This document shows, one piece after another, positions 44,470-53,333 of a stretch of DNA of 64,000 bases (position 1 is the first letter of the stretch; each line of letters opens with the position of its first letter). The notes beneath the pieces were generated by a model. The model saw nothing but the letters and a program-made list of their open reading frames with translations. It was not told the origin of the DNA and searched no databases. Both the position numbers and the translations under genes were made by a program. This DNA comes from Tenacibaculum aquimarinum (GTDB lineage Bacteria > Bacteroidota > Bacteroidia > Flavobacteriales > Flavobacteriaceae): the NCBI RefSeq assembly GCF_022478115.1, contig NZ_JAKGSC010000001.1:1054001-1118000 (forward strand), written 5' to 3'.

Positions 44470-45774
44470 CTATTTTGAATTTAGCAAAACGTATTTCATA
44501 GCTTTTGCCTTTAATAAACATTCTTCGTACTCTTTTTCTGGTGTAGATTTGGCTGTAATTGCTCCACCAACAGAATAGGAAACGTACTTTTTCTCTTCGT
44601 TATAAAGTATACTTCTAATAACTACATTAAAATCAAAATCTCCAGCAGGAGTAAAGTAACCTACAGTTCCAGAATATAAACCACGTTTGGTTTCTTCTAA
44701 GTTTTCAATAATTTTCATTGCAGAAACTTTTGGAGCACCTGTCATGCTTCCCATCGGGAAAGTTTCTTTAATAATATCTACAGGATGTGTTGTGTGTTCA
44801 ACATCAGATACTATTGTAGAAACCATTTGGTGTACTTGTTTAAATGTATACACTTTACACAATTCTTCAACCTTTACAGAACCTTTTACAGCAGTTTTAG
44901 ATAGGTCATTTCTTACCAAATCTACTATCATTACGTTTTCTGCTTGTTCTTTTTTATCATGTGCCAAATCAAAAGCAATTTTAGCATCTTCAACTTTATT
45001 AATTAACCTTTTCGCGGTTCCTTTTATAGGTTGAGAGATAACTTTTGTTCCTTCCTTTTTAATATATCTTTCTGGCGTTGCCGATAATAAATATTGATTT
45101 TCTAGCTTTAAGAAAGTTGCAAACGGAGGTTCGGAAATTTCGTTTAAATGCTGAAAAACTTCAAACGGATTAATACTTGTGTTTTCTGCATAAAACTCTT
45201 GACAAAAATTAGCTTCATAAATATCTCCTCTATGAATATGAGCAAGCATTTTTTCTACTTTTTTATGATATTCATCTTTATGAATACGAAGCTTTATTTT
45301 GATGTCTGAATTTGATTCTTGAATTATTGGATTGCTATACTGTATTATTTCTTCAAAATCTTCCTCAATTTCATCATCAATCATTCTTAAATAATGAAAT
45401 TCAACAGTATTTCCTTTTATAAAAATTAATTTTTGAGGTTGAAAAAAATACAAATCAGAGAAGTCTAGGCCATCAAAATTTGAAGAAGAAAGTTGTTCTA
45501 TATCATTTTTAACATCGTAAGAGATATAACCAAAAATATAATCTTTTGTGTACGATTGATATTCTTTCAATTTTTCGAAAGCACCATGATAATCGGTTTT
45601 AATAGAGGTGAATTCTTCAACAGCCAAACAACCATCAAACGAAGAATATTGCTGCTGGTAATTATTAGAATCTAACCAAACTATAGTTTCAAATTGTTGC
45701 GACCATTGGAATAAGCGTTGCTTAAATTCCGAAGGAGAATCAATTGAAAATGTTTGTATGGTTCTAATTGGCAT
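44470..45774 (-). CDS. pabB: Aminodeoxychorismate synthase component I
   Basis: 434 residues. The C-terminal chorismate-binding domain (about 180-430) has the PIKGTAKR motif with the lysine typical of PabB rather than the PIAGT of TrpE, then VMIVDLVRNDLSK and SMTGAPKVSAMKIIENLE. The N-terminal part is the usual PabB/TrpE regulatory-like domain. It makes 4-amino-4-deoxychorismate for folate synthesis. The -7 box TATTTTTG lies five bases before the ATG, which suggests a leaderless message. The partner glutaminase is not in this window. Confidence 0.92.
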   Translation of the reverse strand: MPIRTIQTFSIDSPSEFKQRLFQWSQQFETIVWLDSNNYQQQYSSFDGCLAVEEFTSIKTDYHGAFEKLKEYQSYTKDYIFGYISYDVKNDIEQLSSSNFDGLDFSDLYFFQPQKLIFIKGNTVEFHYLRMIDDEIEEDFEEIIQYSNPIIQESNSDIKIKLRIHKDEYHKKVEKMLAHIHRGDIYEANFCQEFYAENTSINPFEVFQHLNEISEPPFATFLKLENQYLLSATPERYIKKEGTKVISQPIKGTAKRLINKVEDAKIAFDLAHDKKEQAENVMIVDLVRNDLSKTAVKGSVKVEELCKVYTFKQVHQMVSTIVSDVEHTTHPVDIIKETFPMGSMTGAPKVSAMKIIENLEETKRGLYSGTVGYFTPAGDFDFNVVIRSILYNEEKKYVSYSVGGAITAKSTPEKEYEECLLKAKAMKYVLLNSK

Positions 45775-45778
45775 TGGG

Positions 45779-45786
45779 CAAAAATA
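45779..45786 (-). promoter_or_regulatory. pabB promoter -7 box, implying a leaderless mRNA
   Basis: The minus strand reads TATTTTTG (TAnnTTTG) with only four bases between it and the ATG at 45774. The predicted start of transcription therefore coincides with the start codon. Confidence 0.55.
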
Positions 45787-45788
45787 AG

Positions 45789-45815
45789 AAACCCGATAGA
45801 ATAACTATCGGGTTT
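45789..45815 (-). terminator. Hairpin after the decayed hppA copy
   Basis: AAACCCGATAG and CTATCGGGTTT form a perfect 11-bp stem around AATAA. It lies between the hppA-like fragment (stop 45837) and the pabB promoter, and on the minus strand is followed by CTTATTTTT. Confidence 0.65.
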
Positions 45816-45836
45816 GCTTAAAATATAATTGAGAAA

Positions 45837-46159
45837 TTAATTTGTTTCTTCTATTTCAATCTTTACCATTTTTTTTGTTTCTCCTTTAGAAGCATCAATT
45901 TTAAAATGAGCTTTACCATGAACACCTTCGCCTTTTAAAGCTTCAACTTCCTTTAATAAATTCATATTTGGTTGTTTAAACACCATCTTTAAGATATGTA
46001 GTTGTAATTGTAGTAATTGCCATTTCACTATTATCAACTTTAACTTCAATACGAACTTCTTCTTTATTTATGTGTGAATTATCAGAAGTATGTCCTCCTA
46101 AAATTGGAGCAATTACTGAACCGATTAAACAGGTTAATTTAATTAAAATATTCATTGAT
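45837..46159 (-). pseudogene. Decayed duplicate of the 3' end of hppA
   Basis: On the minus strand this matches the last part of hppA (47586-47928): the end reads [21 protein letters not shown] against [21 protein letters not shown], and the DNA further up (CAGAAGTATGTCCTCC through ATTCATTGATGGTCCAGAAG) is nearly identical to hppA. In between, the reading frame is broken, so the fragment cannot encode a membrane domain. It begins abruptly inside the hppA-like sequence at the junction with the pxpC remnant. It is divergent from hppA (not a recent copy) and is not expected to be expressed. Confidence 0.85.
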
Positions 46160-46473
46160 GGTCCAGAAGTATCTTTAAATGATGTTCAAAAACAGCAATT
46201 AGAAAAACAAATTTTCACAATCTCTAATGATAATAATCGAATGGGATATCGGTTAAATGAAACTATTGATAACGAATTAAGTTCAATCTTAACTTCCGCA
46301 GTCTTACCAAGAACGGTTCAATTAACACCTTCAGGAAAATTGATTATTCTAATGAGAGATTGCCAAGTTACAGGAGGTTACCCAAGAATTTTGCAACTAA
46401 CAGAAACCTCAATAAATCATTATCACAAAAAACAACTAATCAATCGATTAAGTTTAAGTCGATTCTTATTTGA
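46160..46473 (+). pseudogene. pxpC: Remnant of a biotin-dependent carboxyltransferase (PxpC/KipA) gene, 3' end only
   Basis: The translation from 46160 reads GPE, then IFTISNDNNRMGYRL and LIILMRDCQVTGGYPRILQL, which are the C-terminal signatures of PxpC/KipA (5-oxoprolinase subunit C: the NRMGYRL and VTGGYPRI pattern). The first two thirds of the gene are missing. At about 46405-46411 the frame shifts: the expected family ending (NKSLSQKTTNQSIKFKSI) continues in another frame to a stop at 46471-46473. It fuses in frame with antisense hppA-derived sequence upstream, so a 150-residue open frame exists (46070-46522), but it is a chimera, not a gene. Confidence 0.82.
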
Positions 46474-46565
46474 GTTAAGAATTATTTTTATTGAGTTAAG
46501 CTATACTCTGTATTTCATATAATTTTACAGTGTAGAAAATAAGTTTAACCATTTAAAATAAAAAG

Positions 46566-46889
46566 ATGATTAATAATAGCAATACAGTAGTAGGTTTATT
46601 AGCAGGAACAGTAATTGGAGCAGCTTTAGGTGTTTTATTCGCACCTGATAAAGGAACTAAAACAAGGCAAAGAATATCTGATGAAGCTTTAGCAGCAAAA
46701 GATAAGATTTCAGAAAAAGCCTCTGAAGTTACAGATAGTGTAGCTTCTGCAGTTTCACAAAAAAAAGAAAGTTTAGACACTCAGTTAGATAATGTTGTTT
46801 CTAATGTAAGTCATAAAGCAGAAGATGTAATTACAATATTAGAGAGAAAGTTAAAAGATTTGAAAGCAAAGAGTAAGAAATTACAATAA
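46566..46889 (+). CDS. YtxH-family envelope/stress protein
   Basis: 107 residues. One N-terminal membrane helix, VVGLLAGTVIGAALGVLFAPDKG (about 7-29), is the YtxH signature (GxxxGxxxGxLFAP), followed by KTRQRISDEALAAKDKISEKASEV and a long, charged coiled-coil-like tail. YtxH proteins are small membrane-anchored general-stress proteins of unknown function. It begins a run of three small genes spaced 12 and 17 bases apart and ending at a terminator at 47520-47554. Confidence 0.87.
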   Translation: MINNSNTVVGLLAGTVIGAALGVLFAPDKGTKTRQRISDEALAAKDKISEKASEVTDSVASAVSQKKESLDTQLDNVVSNVSHKAEDVITILERKLKDLKAKSKKLQ

Positions 46890-46901
46890 ACTGTTTAACA
46901 G

Positions 46902-47249
46902 ATGAGTATTATTGATAACATAAGCGAAGCAGCGGATAAAGGAACGGAAACCAGTAAGGAATTTGTTTCTAAATCTTATGAGTATTCAAGGTTAAAAGTT
47001 TTTCAACTTGCAACTTTGTCTATGAGTATGGTTGTTAAACTATTTGTTATAGGAAGTTTAATTTCTTTAGGTTTTGTTTTTCTGTTGTTTTCTGCGGCAA
47101 TAGCTTTGGGTAGTTATTTTAAAAATATAGCTTTAGGATATTTAACAGTAGGGTTATTTATGTTGTTACTTTCCCTTTTAATTTATTTGTTTAGAAAATC
47201 TATTGATAAGAAAGTAATTATAAAGATGTCTAAAATATTTTTCGATTAA
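46902..47249 (+). CDS. Phage-holin-family/DUF1469-like small membrane protein
   Basis: 115 residues: an acidic, polar first 40 residues (IDNISEAADKGTETSKEFVSK), then two membrane helices (about 45-70, 75-98) with the conserved hairpin-turn IALGSYFKNIALGYLTVGLF, and a short basic tail. This fits the holin superfamily III/putative-actinobacterial-holin family (PF07332-like), which in cellular genomes is often next to YtxH; a lytic role is not implied. Starts 12 bases after the YtxH gene. Confidence 0.75.
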   Translation: MSIIDNISEAADKGTETSKEFVSKSYEYSRLKVFQLATLSMSMVVKLFVIGSLISLGFVFLLFSAAIALGSYFKNIALGYLTVGLFMLLLSLLIYLFRKSIDKKVIIKMSKIFFD

Positions 47250-47266
47250 TTAAAAACTAACTAGTA

Positions 47267-47467
47267 ATGAAAACATATAAAAGTTTTGACGAAATAAAAA
47301 GAGATTTAAGACAGTTGTCACTTGAAAAGCAAATAGCATTAGAGGAATTAAAAATTGTGAAAAACAATTTTGGGGAAATTATTAGACCAACAACTGTAAT
47401 ATCTAGTGTTTTAAAAATAGCAAGTAAATATGGTTTTTTAGTATTGGTTAAAAAGATATTAAAATAG
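47267..47467 (+). CDS. Small helical protein (DUF6327-like)
   Basis: 66 residues: a charged helix (MKTYKSFDEIKRDLRQLSLEKQIALEELK) followed by a possible short amphipathic or membrane-associated helix (VISSVLKIASKYGFLVLVKKILK). It matches what I recall of the Flavobacteria-specific DUF6327 family. It starts 17 bases after the holin-like gene and completes the three-gene YtxH operon; a role in the same stress function is inferred. Confidence 0.6.
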   Translation: MKTYKSFDEIKRDLRQLSLEKQIALEELKIVKNNFGEIIRPTTVISSVLKIASKYGFLVLVKKILK

Positions 47468-47519
47468 ATTTTCCATTTTATAGTAGTTAAATATACTGTA
47501 TGGAAATTGATATTAAAAT

Positions 47520-47554
47520 AAAAAAGCATCCAAATTTGGATGCTTTTTTATTTT
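47520..47554. terminator. Bidirectional terminator between the YtxH operon and hppA
   Basis: AAAAAGCATCCAAA and TTTGGATGCTTTTT form a perfect palindrome at 47521-47548, followed by ATTTTG on the plus strand and A/T-rich sequence on the other. Confidence 0.88.
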
Positions 47555-47582
47555 GTCTCTTGATTTAAAAATAAATGAAAAT

Positions 47583-50024
47583 TTAACTTTTTTTATTTAT
47601 TTCAATTTTCACCATTTTTGTTGTTTCTCCTTTAGAAGCATCAATTTTAAAATGAGGTTTACCATGAACAACTTCGCCTTTTAAGGCTTCAATTTCCTTT
47701 TCAACTTCTTCTAAAGTCCCTTCTATAATTTCATCTTTAGTTGTTTCAATACCATCTATTACATATGTTGTTGTAATTGTTGCTGTTGCTATTTCTGAAT
47801 CATTTGTTTTTATTTCAACTTTAATTTCATTTTTAGAATGAGCACCTTCAGAAGTATGTCCTCCTAAAATTGGAGCAATTACTAAACCAATTAAACACGT
47901 TAATTTAATTAAAATATTCATTGATGGTCCAGAAGTATCCTTAAATGGATCTCCAACAGTATCTCCAGTTACTGCAGCTTTGTGTGCTTCAGAACCTTTG
48001 TAGGTCATTTCTCCATTGATTTCTACACCAGCTTCGAAAGATTTTTTAGCGTTATCCCAAGCTCCACCAGCGTTGTTTTGGAAAATTGCCCAAAGAACAC
48101 CAGAAACAGTAACACCAGCCATATAACCACCTAACATTTCTGCGATAGCTAAAGTATCCATTCCAAAAATCATTGGAACAAATGCAATTATTAATGGAAA
48201 TCCGATTGTTAATAAACCTGGTAACATCATTTCTTTTAAAGATGCTTGTGTAGAAATTGCAACACATTTGTCGTATTCAGGTTTGCCAGTTCCTTCCATT
48301 ATTCCTGGAATATCTCTAAACTGACGTCTTACTTCTTGTACCATTTCCATGGCAGCTTTACCTACAGCATTCATCGCTAAAGCAGAGAATACTACAGGAA
48401 CCATTCCTCCAACAAATAACATGGCTAAAACGGGTGCTTTAAAAATGTTAATTCCGTCTATTCCTGTAAAAGTTACATAAGCAGCAAAAAGTGCTAAAGA
48501 AGTTAATGCAGCAGAAGCAATAGCAAAACCTTTTCCAGTTGCAGCGGTTGTGTTACCAACTGAATCTAAAATATCTGTACGTTCTCTTACAATTGGTTCT
48601 TGTTCACTCATTTCAGCAATTCCACCTGCGTTATCTGCAATTGGACCGAAAGCATCAATTGCTAATTGCATAGCTGTTGTTGCCATCATTGCTGAAGCTG
48701 CTAATGCTACTCCATAAAACCCAGCAAAAGCGTAAGATGCCCAAATCGCACCTGCAAATAATAATACTGAAGGAAAAGTTGAAATCATTCCTGTTGCTAA
48801 ACCTGAAATAATATTTGTTCCTGCTCCCGTTGAAGATTGCTGAACAATTTTTAAAATTGGAGATTTTCCTAATCCGGTATAATATTCTGTTACTGATGAA
48901 ATAACTGCACCAACAACTAAACCAACTAAGGTTGCATAGAAAACTCTCATAGAAGAAATTTCTTGCAAGCCTTCACCAAAGAATTCCATTTTCATAGTTT
49001 CTGGTAACATCCATTTACATAGAATAAAACAAGCAGCAGCTACCAAACCAATAGAAACCCAGTTTCCTAAGTTTAAAGCTCCCATAACTTGAGATTCTTT
49101 TGCGTCGTTGCTATTTATTTTTACTAACATTGTTCCAATCATTGAAATGATAATTCCAACACCTGCAATTGCCATTGGTAATAAAATTGGTCCAATTCCG
49201 CCAAAAGCATCAGAAATACTTCCACCCATATCTTTAATTACGTAGTTTCCTAGAACCATTGCTGCTAAAACTGTTGCAACGTACGAGCCAAATAAATCGG
49301 CACCCATACCAGCAACGTCACCAACATTGTCTCCAACATTATCTGCAATTGTAGCAGGGTTTCTTGGATCGTCTTCTGGAATACCAGCTTCAACTTTACC
49401 TACCAAATCTGCACCAACATCGGCAGCTTTTGTGTAGATTCCTCCACCAACACGTGCAAATAAAGCAATAGATTCAGCTCCTAAAGAGAAACCTGCTAAG
49501 GTTTCAAGAACAACTGTCATATCCATTGTGTTTGTCCATGTACTATCCATGAAAAACCAGAAGAAAAAGATGAAAAAAGCTGTTAAACCAAGTACTGCTA
49601 AACCAGCAACACCGAGTCCCATAACAGTTCCTCCACCAAAAGATACTTTTAAAGCATTTGGTAAACTTGTACGAGCAGCTTGTGTAGTTCTAACGTTTGT
49701 TTTGGTAGCTATTTTCATACCAATATTTCCTGCGAAAGCAGAAAAAATGGCTCCACATATAAATGCAATTACAATTAAATAACTTGTTGTTGGAACAAAA
49801 AACGCTACAATTGCTAGTAATACACTTACAATTACAACAAAAATAGCTAGTAGTTTATATTCTGCATTTAAAAAAGCTAAAGCTCCTTCGTAAATGTGGT
49901 CAGAAATTTCTTTCATTTTGCCGTCTCCAGCATCTTGTTTCATAACCCACTTTTGTTTCACAAGCATGTAAAGTAATCCAATTACAGCGGCTGCAATTGG
50001 CATCCAAATCATCATTGATTCCAT
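47583..50024 (-). CDS. hppA: Membrane-bound (ion-pumping) pyrophosphatase with a soluble C-terminal extension
   Basis: 813 residues from the ATG at 50024 ([16 protein letters not shown]); the frame upstream to 50081 contains only weak starts. The catalytic core is complete, with the diphosphate-binding segments [20 protein letters not shown] and [20 protein letters not shown], and about 16 helices. [20 protein letters not shown] has Ala and Thr-Gly at the positions that mark K+-dependent pumps. Past the last helix ([19 protein letters not shown]) an extra ~80-residue hydrophilic tail continues (about residues 735-813, containing [13 protein letters not shown]), unusual for M-PPases and duplicated in the pseudogene at 45837. 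It hydrolyses PPi to pump H+ or Na+. ppa lies upstream. Confidence 0.94.
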   Translation of the reverse strand: MESMMIWMPIAAAVIGLLYMLVKQKWVMKQDAGDGKMKEISDHIYEGALAFLNAEYKLLAIFVVIVSVLLAIVAFFVPTTSYLIVIAFICGAIFSAFAGNIGMKIATKTNVRTTQAARTSLPNALKVSFGGGTVMGLGVAGLAVLGLTAFFIFFFWFFMDSTWTNTMDMTVVLETLAGFSLGAESIALFARVGGGIYTKAADVGADLVGKVEAGIPEDDPRNPATIADNVGDNVGDVAGMGADLFGSYVATVLAAMVLGNYVIKDMGGSISDAFGGIGPILLPMAIAGVGIIISMIGTMLVKINSNDAKESQVMGALNLGNWVSIGLVAAACFILCKWMLPETMKMEFFGEGLQEISSMRVFYATLVGLVVGAVISSVTEYYTGLGKSPILKIVQQSSTGAGTNIISGLATGMISTFPSVLLFAGAIWASYAFAGFYGVALAASAMMATTAMQLAIDAFGPIADNAGGIAEMSEQEPIVRERTDILDSVGNTTAATGKGFAIASAALTSLALFAAYVTFTGIDGINIFKAPVLAMLFVGGMVPVVFSALAMNAVGKAAMEMVQEVRRQFRDIPGIMEGTGKPEYDKCVAISTQASLKEMMLPGLLTIGFPLIIAFVPMIFGMDTLAIAEMLGGYMAGVTVSGVLWAIFQNNAGGAWDNAKKSFEAGVEINGEMTYKGSEAHKAAVTGDTVGDPFKDTSGPSMNILIKLTCLIGLVIAPILGGHTSEGAHSKNEIKVEIKTNDSEIATATITTTYVIDGIETTKDEIIEGTLEEVEKEIEALKGEVVHGKPHFKIDASKGETTKMVKIEINKKS

Positions 50025-50080
50025 ATATTTTATGTTTTGATTAGTTTTTAACGTTCGTAAAAGTAATGAAATAAATAACA

Positions 50081-50118
50081 AAAAAAACCCTTATAATTAT
50101 ATATAAGGGTTTTTTTAT
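50081..50118. terminator. Terminator between ppa and hppA
   Basis: AAACCCTTATA with TATAAGGGTTT around ATTATA; T7 on the plus strand, T8 on the minus. It ends ppa (minus strand) just ahead of the hppA start. Confidence 0.8.
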
Positions 50119-50137
50119 GGGTTTTTTTTGCGAATTT

Positions 50138-50662
50138 CTAAATTTTGAAGTCTCCTGCTGCTTTATGTTCACTATTGTCATAACGTTCTATGCATTCTTG
50201 AACTATTTTATAAGCTTCTTCTGCATTACCCCAACGACCAATGTTTACTTTTTTCTTTTCTAAGTCTTTATAAACTTCAAAAAAGTGAGTTATTTCATGA
50301 ATACGGTGTTGATTGATGTCTCCGACATCTTTTTTAGAGTTCCAAATTGGATCTGACATTGGTACGCAAATAATTTTCTCATCTGGACCTTTTTCATCTG
50401 CCATATGGAATACTCCAATTGGCTTTACTTCAACTACACACATTGGAATTGTTGGTTCGTGACCTAACACTAAAACATCTAAAGGATCACCATCTAATGC
50501 TAATGTTTCTGGGAAAAAACCATAATCTCCAGGATACATCATTGAAGAAAACAACATTCTGTCGAAACGAATTTTATGTAAATCAAAATCGTATTCGTAT
50601 TTATTTCTACTTCCTTTAGGAATTTCTATTAACACATCAAATGTCTTTGTTTCTTTCATCAT
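50138..50662 (-). CDS. ppa: Soluble inorganic pyrophosphatase (family I)
   Basis: 174 residues. The family I pattern is clear: EIPKGSRNKYEYD, then FDRMLFSSMMYPGDYGFFP, and the metal site DGDPLDVLVLG, with DEKGPDEKIICVP further on. It hydrolyses cytosolic pyrophosphate, pulling biosynthetic reactions forward. The start could be either of two consecutive Met codons. The neighbouring gene codes for the membrane pyrophosphatase, so one locus holds a wasteful and an energy-conserving version of the same reaction. A -7 box (TACTTTTG) lies 33 bases before the start. Confidence 0.97.
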   Translation of the reverse strand: MMKETKTFDVLIEIPKGSRNKYEYDFDLHKIRFDRMLFSSMMYPGDYGFFPETLALDGDPLDVLVLGHEPTIPMCVVEVKPIGVFHMADEKGPDEKIICVPMSDPIWNSKKDVGDINQHRIHEITHFFEVYKDLEKKKVNIGRWGNAEEAYKIVQECIERYDNSEHKAAGDFKI

Positions 50663-50695
50663 TTTTTATTGTTTTTGTTACCAGTAAATATGGTG

Positions 50696-50703
50696 CAAAA
50701 GTA
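50696..50703 (-). promoter_or_regulatory. ppa promoter -7 box
   Basis: The minus strand reads TACTTTTG, matching TAnnTTTG, 33 bases upstream of the ATG. Confidence 0.55.
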
Positions 50704-50749
50704 TGAAATTATAAATGTTAATAGTATTAATTAGATGTTATTTTTCAGG

Positions 50750-53263
50750 TTATAATCCTGGTCTAATACCTATTCTAATAGCAAATTTAGGTGTAGGTGT
50801 TGCAATTGAACCAACAGGAGGCCTGTAATTACTTCTCCAAATAGCGTCAACTCTTAAAAAACGAAGGTTTCCATATCCAATATTTTCTAATCCAAAACCA
50901 TATTCATAATATAATTTTTTTGGAGTGTTGTAGTTTATGTCTGACCTATTAATATCTCTATTTTCTTCAGAAATTGAACCATAAGCAGCTCTAAAGGTTA
51001 TTAAACTTCTAAGTTTTAATTTCTTTAAAAGTGGAACTCTGTTTAAAATAAAACCATTAAAATGATGCTCAAAATGACCAGCTAAATATTCATCTGTAAC
51101 AAAATCGTAATAATTTAATAGTGAAAAGGTATTACGAACTAATGATAAAGATTGGTTTGCTGGAACTGGACTTAATAAACCAATAGGCACAGTTCCAAAA
51201 GTTTTACCACCTTCTAGTGTTGCATCTAATAAACCAAATTTACCTAGTAAAATAGGTTGTGTATATAAGAACTGTAACTTATCGTAAGAAAAACTTCCGT
51301 TTAAAAAATCTTTATACCCGTGTTTATAATTTAAAACTAGTGTTGGGAAAATATTTCTTCCAAAACGTTGAGAAACACCTAAACCATAAACAAATCTTCC
51401 TGGTGTATATGAAAAATATATGTCAGATGTTACATTTGTTAAGTTAGATTGTATTACTCCGTTTTCGTCTAGATAATTCATGTTAAAATTTTCTGGACTT
51501 GCAGATTTTATGGTTTCATATGTGAAATTTGTACCTACGTGTAAGTTTGGTGAAATAGCAAAATCAAAATTTCCAGCAGTTTTTTCTACATCAGATAAGA
51601 AAAAATTATTTCCTCTACTAAATAATGCTGTTGTTCCAAATGAACGCCCAAGTAGTTGAGTTGTGTTTAAGAGAACACTACCTAATTGTTCTATATCTTT
51701 TTGATAAGCTAAACTTGTTGTTATTCTGGGTTTGTATGATAATAGATAACTAGCTTCACCACCATATTTTAATCTTTTATCTTTAAAACCGTAGGCTAAG
51801 AAACCGTTAAATCTAAATCTATCATCTGTTGTTGTAAAATTTCTAAACCCAACACGTGTTCTAAAACCTTCTACTTCGTTGCTAGAAAAAGCAGTCCACA
51901 TTGGTCCAAGTTGCCAGTTTTTACCAACGCTAAAATAACCAGTAGTTACTGTATTTATTAAACCTGTTAGTTTTTTTATCTTACGTTTACCTTTTACGTT
52001 TTCTATTATTTTATAAGTTGCTTTATCATCTTCATTTTGTTTTCCTTCCCAATAATCATCAGGTTTTGTGAATTGATCTGGACGATATTTTTCGACACTA
52101 TTAGCGTAAAATTCTTTGGATAAAGGTTTATTTAAAATGTAATTTTCAAACTTTTCGGTTTTTTTAATTGTTAAACCTCTGTTGCTTTCATTTTTATCTA
52201 GGAATGTAAAATCTCCCTCATATTTATTTGTTGTTGGAATATATAAACTGTCGTTTTTAACAGTAAACTCTTTTTCCATCGTAAGTCCACGAACAAAATT
52301 TAAGTTAATGTTTTTATTAACTTTCATTCTAATTTTAGATAATGAAAAGTTTTTGCTGTCTACTAAGAAGTTTCCTTCAAATGCTAAATCTTCATTTCTT
52401 AGAGGGAAGTAATAGATGTTGTAGTATTTTTTGTCATTTCTAGTAATGCTGTCATATAATACGTAATCATACGTTGCAAATCCATCTGAAGAAAGTGGGC
52501 TAACAAAAGATTTTCTAAGTAAAGTGATATTGTTTTTAAAAACATCTATGTTCCTAAACGTAAAAGACATTCTATCGAAAACAAAACCTTTTGTAGTAAG
52601 ACCTTCTTTTTTCTCGGCCTCCATATCTTCTCTTAGAAGATTGTTTACGTTGTCTCCGTATATGTTTTCAACTGTTTCTGTAATGTTTATTGGAATGTAG
52701 TAATTAATACCATCACTATCGTATTTTACATTGTCCATGGCATCTTCATACTGGTTAGCAAAAAGACTTCTTAGAAAAACAGTGTCAAGATTGTTAAGAC
52801 CTAACTCTATTGATGAATGTTTTTTATATTGATAATAATTTGCCAAGTCTAACCCGTTTCGGCGTTTTCTTTTCCAAATTTCTTTAAGAATCCTAAATGC
52901 AGGGTTTTCTTTTTTCTTTAGCCTTTTTTTAGGTTTGAAAACAACTACAACTTCATCTAATTCATTGTTTTCTTCTTTTAAAACTATTGTTAAATTATTT
53001 CTTTTAGGATTTATTTTAACATCTCTAGTTATATAACCAACAAAAGAAAACTCAAGAGTACCACGCTTTTTTTTGTTTTTTAGAGTAATGTTAAATTTAC
53101 CGTTATCGTCGGTAGTTGTACCCATTGTTGTTCCTTTTACTATAACATTTACATAAGGAAGCGGCTCGTCTTGTTCATCAACAACTTTACCTTTTAAGGT
53201 TAATTGTGCGTTTACTCCTAAACTAAATAAGGCGAAAAATAAGAAAATTATGTAATTCTTCAT
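50750..53263 (-). CDS. DUF5686 outer-membrane protein with N-terminal carboxypeptidase-regulatory domain
   Basis: 837 residues. A signal peptide (1-19), then a CarboxypepD_reg-like domain (about 22-105, LKGKVVDEQDEPLPYVNVIVKGTTMGTTTDDNGKFNI in pieces), a middle region (about 110-440) with IKKLTGLINTVTTGYFSVGKNWQLGP, and a C-terminal beta barrel ending RIGIRPGL. This is the DUF5686 architecture of Bacteroidota: a surface barrel with an unknown function, possibly in envelope assembly. There is no TonB plug, so it is not a receptor. It lies downstream of pdhB across a terminator. Confidence 0.87.
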   Translation of the reverse strand: MKNYIIFLFFALFSLGVNAQLTLKGKVVDEQDEPLPYVNVIVKGTTMGTTTDDNGKFNITLKNKKKRGTLEFSFVGYITRDVKINPKRNNLTIVLKEENNELDEVVVVFKPKKRLKKKENPAFRILKEIWKRKRRNGLDLANYYQYKKHSSIELGLNNLDTVFLRSLFANQYEDAMDNVKYDSDGINYYIPINITETVENIYGDNVNNLLREDMEAEKKEGLTTKGFVFDRMSFTFRNIDVFKNNITLLRKSFVSPLSSDGFATYDYVLYDSITRNDKKYYNIYYFPLRNEDLAFEGNFLVDSKNFSLSKIRMKVNKNINLNFVRGLTMEKEFTVKNDSLYIPTTNKYEGDFTFLDKNESNRGLTIKKTEKFENYILNKPLSKEFYANSVEKYRPDQFTKPDDYWEGKQNEDDKATYKIIENVKGKRKIKKLTGLINTVTTGYFSVGKNWQLGPMWTAFSSNEVEGFRTRVGFRNFTTTDDRFRFNGFLAYGFKDKRLKYGGEASYLLSYKPRITTSLAYQKDIEQLGSVLLNTTQLLGRSFGTTALFSRGNNFFLSDVEKTAGNFDFAISPNLHVGTNFTYETIKSASPENFNMNYLDENGVIQSNLTNVTSDIYFSYTPGRFVYGLGVSQRFGRNIFPTLVLNYKHGYKDFLNGSFSYDKLQFLYTQPILLGKFGLLDATLEGGKTFGTVPIGLLSPVPANQSLSLVRNTFSLLNYYDFVTDEYLAGHFEHHFNGFILNRVPLLKKLKLRSLITFRAAYGSISEENRDINRSDINYNTPKKLYYEYGFGLENIGYGNLRFLRVDAIWRSNYRPPVGSIATPTPKFAIRIGIRPGL

Positions 53264-53281
53264 TTAGGTGTTTTTACAATA

Positions 53282-53311
53282 AAATCCTTTTAGCGTTGGC
53301 TAAAAGGATTT
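53282..53311 (-). terminator. pdhB terminator
   Basis: AAATCCTTTTAGC and GCTAAAAGGATTT make a perfect 13-bp stem around a four-base loop (GTTG as read on the plus strand); followed on the minus strand by TATTGT. It separates pdhB from the DUF5686 gene. Confidence 0.88.
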
Positions 53312-53333
53312 GTTTCAACATTTATTGTTGCTT

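Noticed and set aside
45837-46049. A 70-residue open reading frame on the minus strand
   Set aside because: It is the frameshifted end of the decayed hppA copy, not an independent gene.
46070-46522. A 150-residue open reading frame that looks like an intact gene
   Set aside because: Its first third is antisense to hppA-derived sequence and its last part is out of frame with the PxpC family ending, so it is a chimera of two pseudogene fragments.
46902-47249. Prophage lysis gene
   Set aside because: Holin-family similarity alone does not imply phage; no endolysin, capsid, integrase or attachment sites are nearby, and the YtxH neighbour is a cellular stress gene.
50025-50081. Longer start of hppA (19 extra residues)
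   Set aside because: The extra stretch (MLFISLLLRTLKTNQNIKY) uses a non-ATG start next to the ppa terminator and does not match the family N-terminus; [12 protein letters not shown] at 50024 does.
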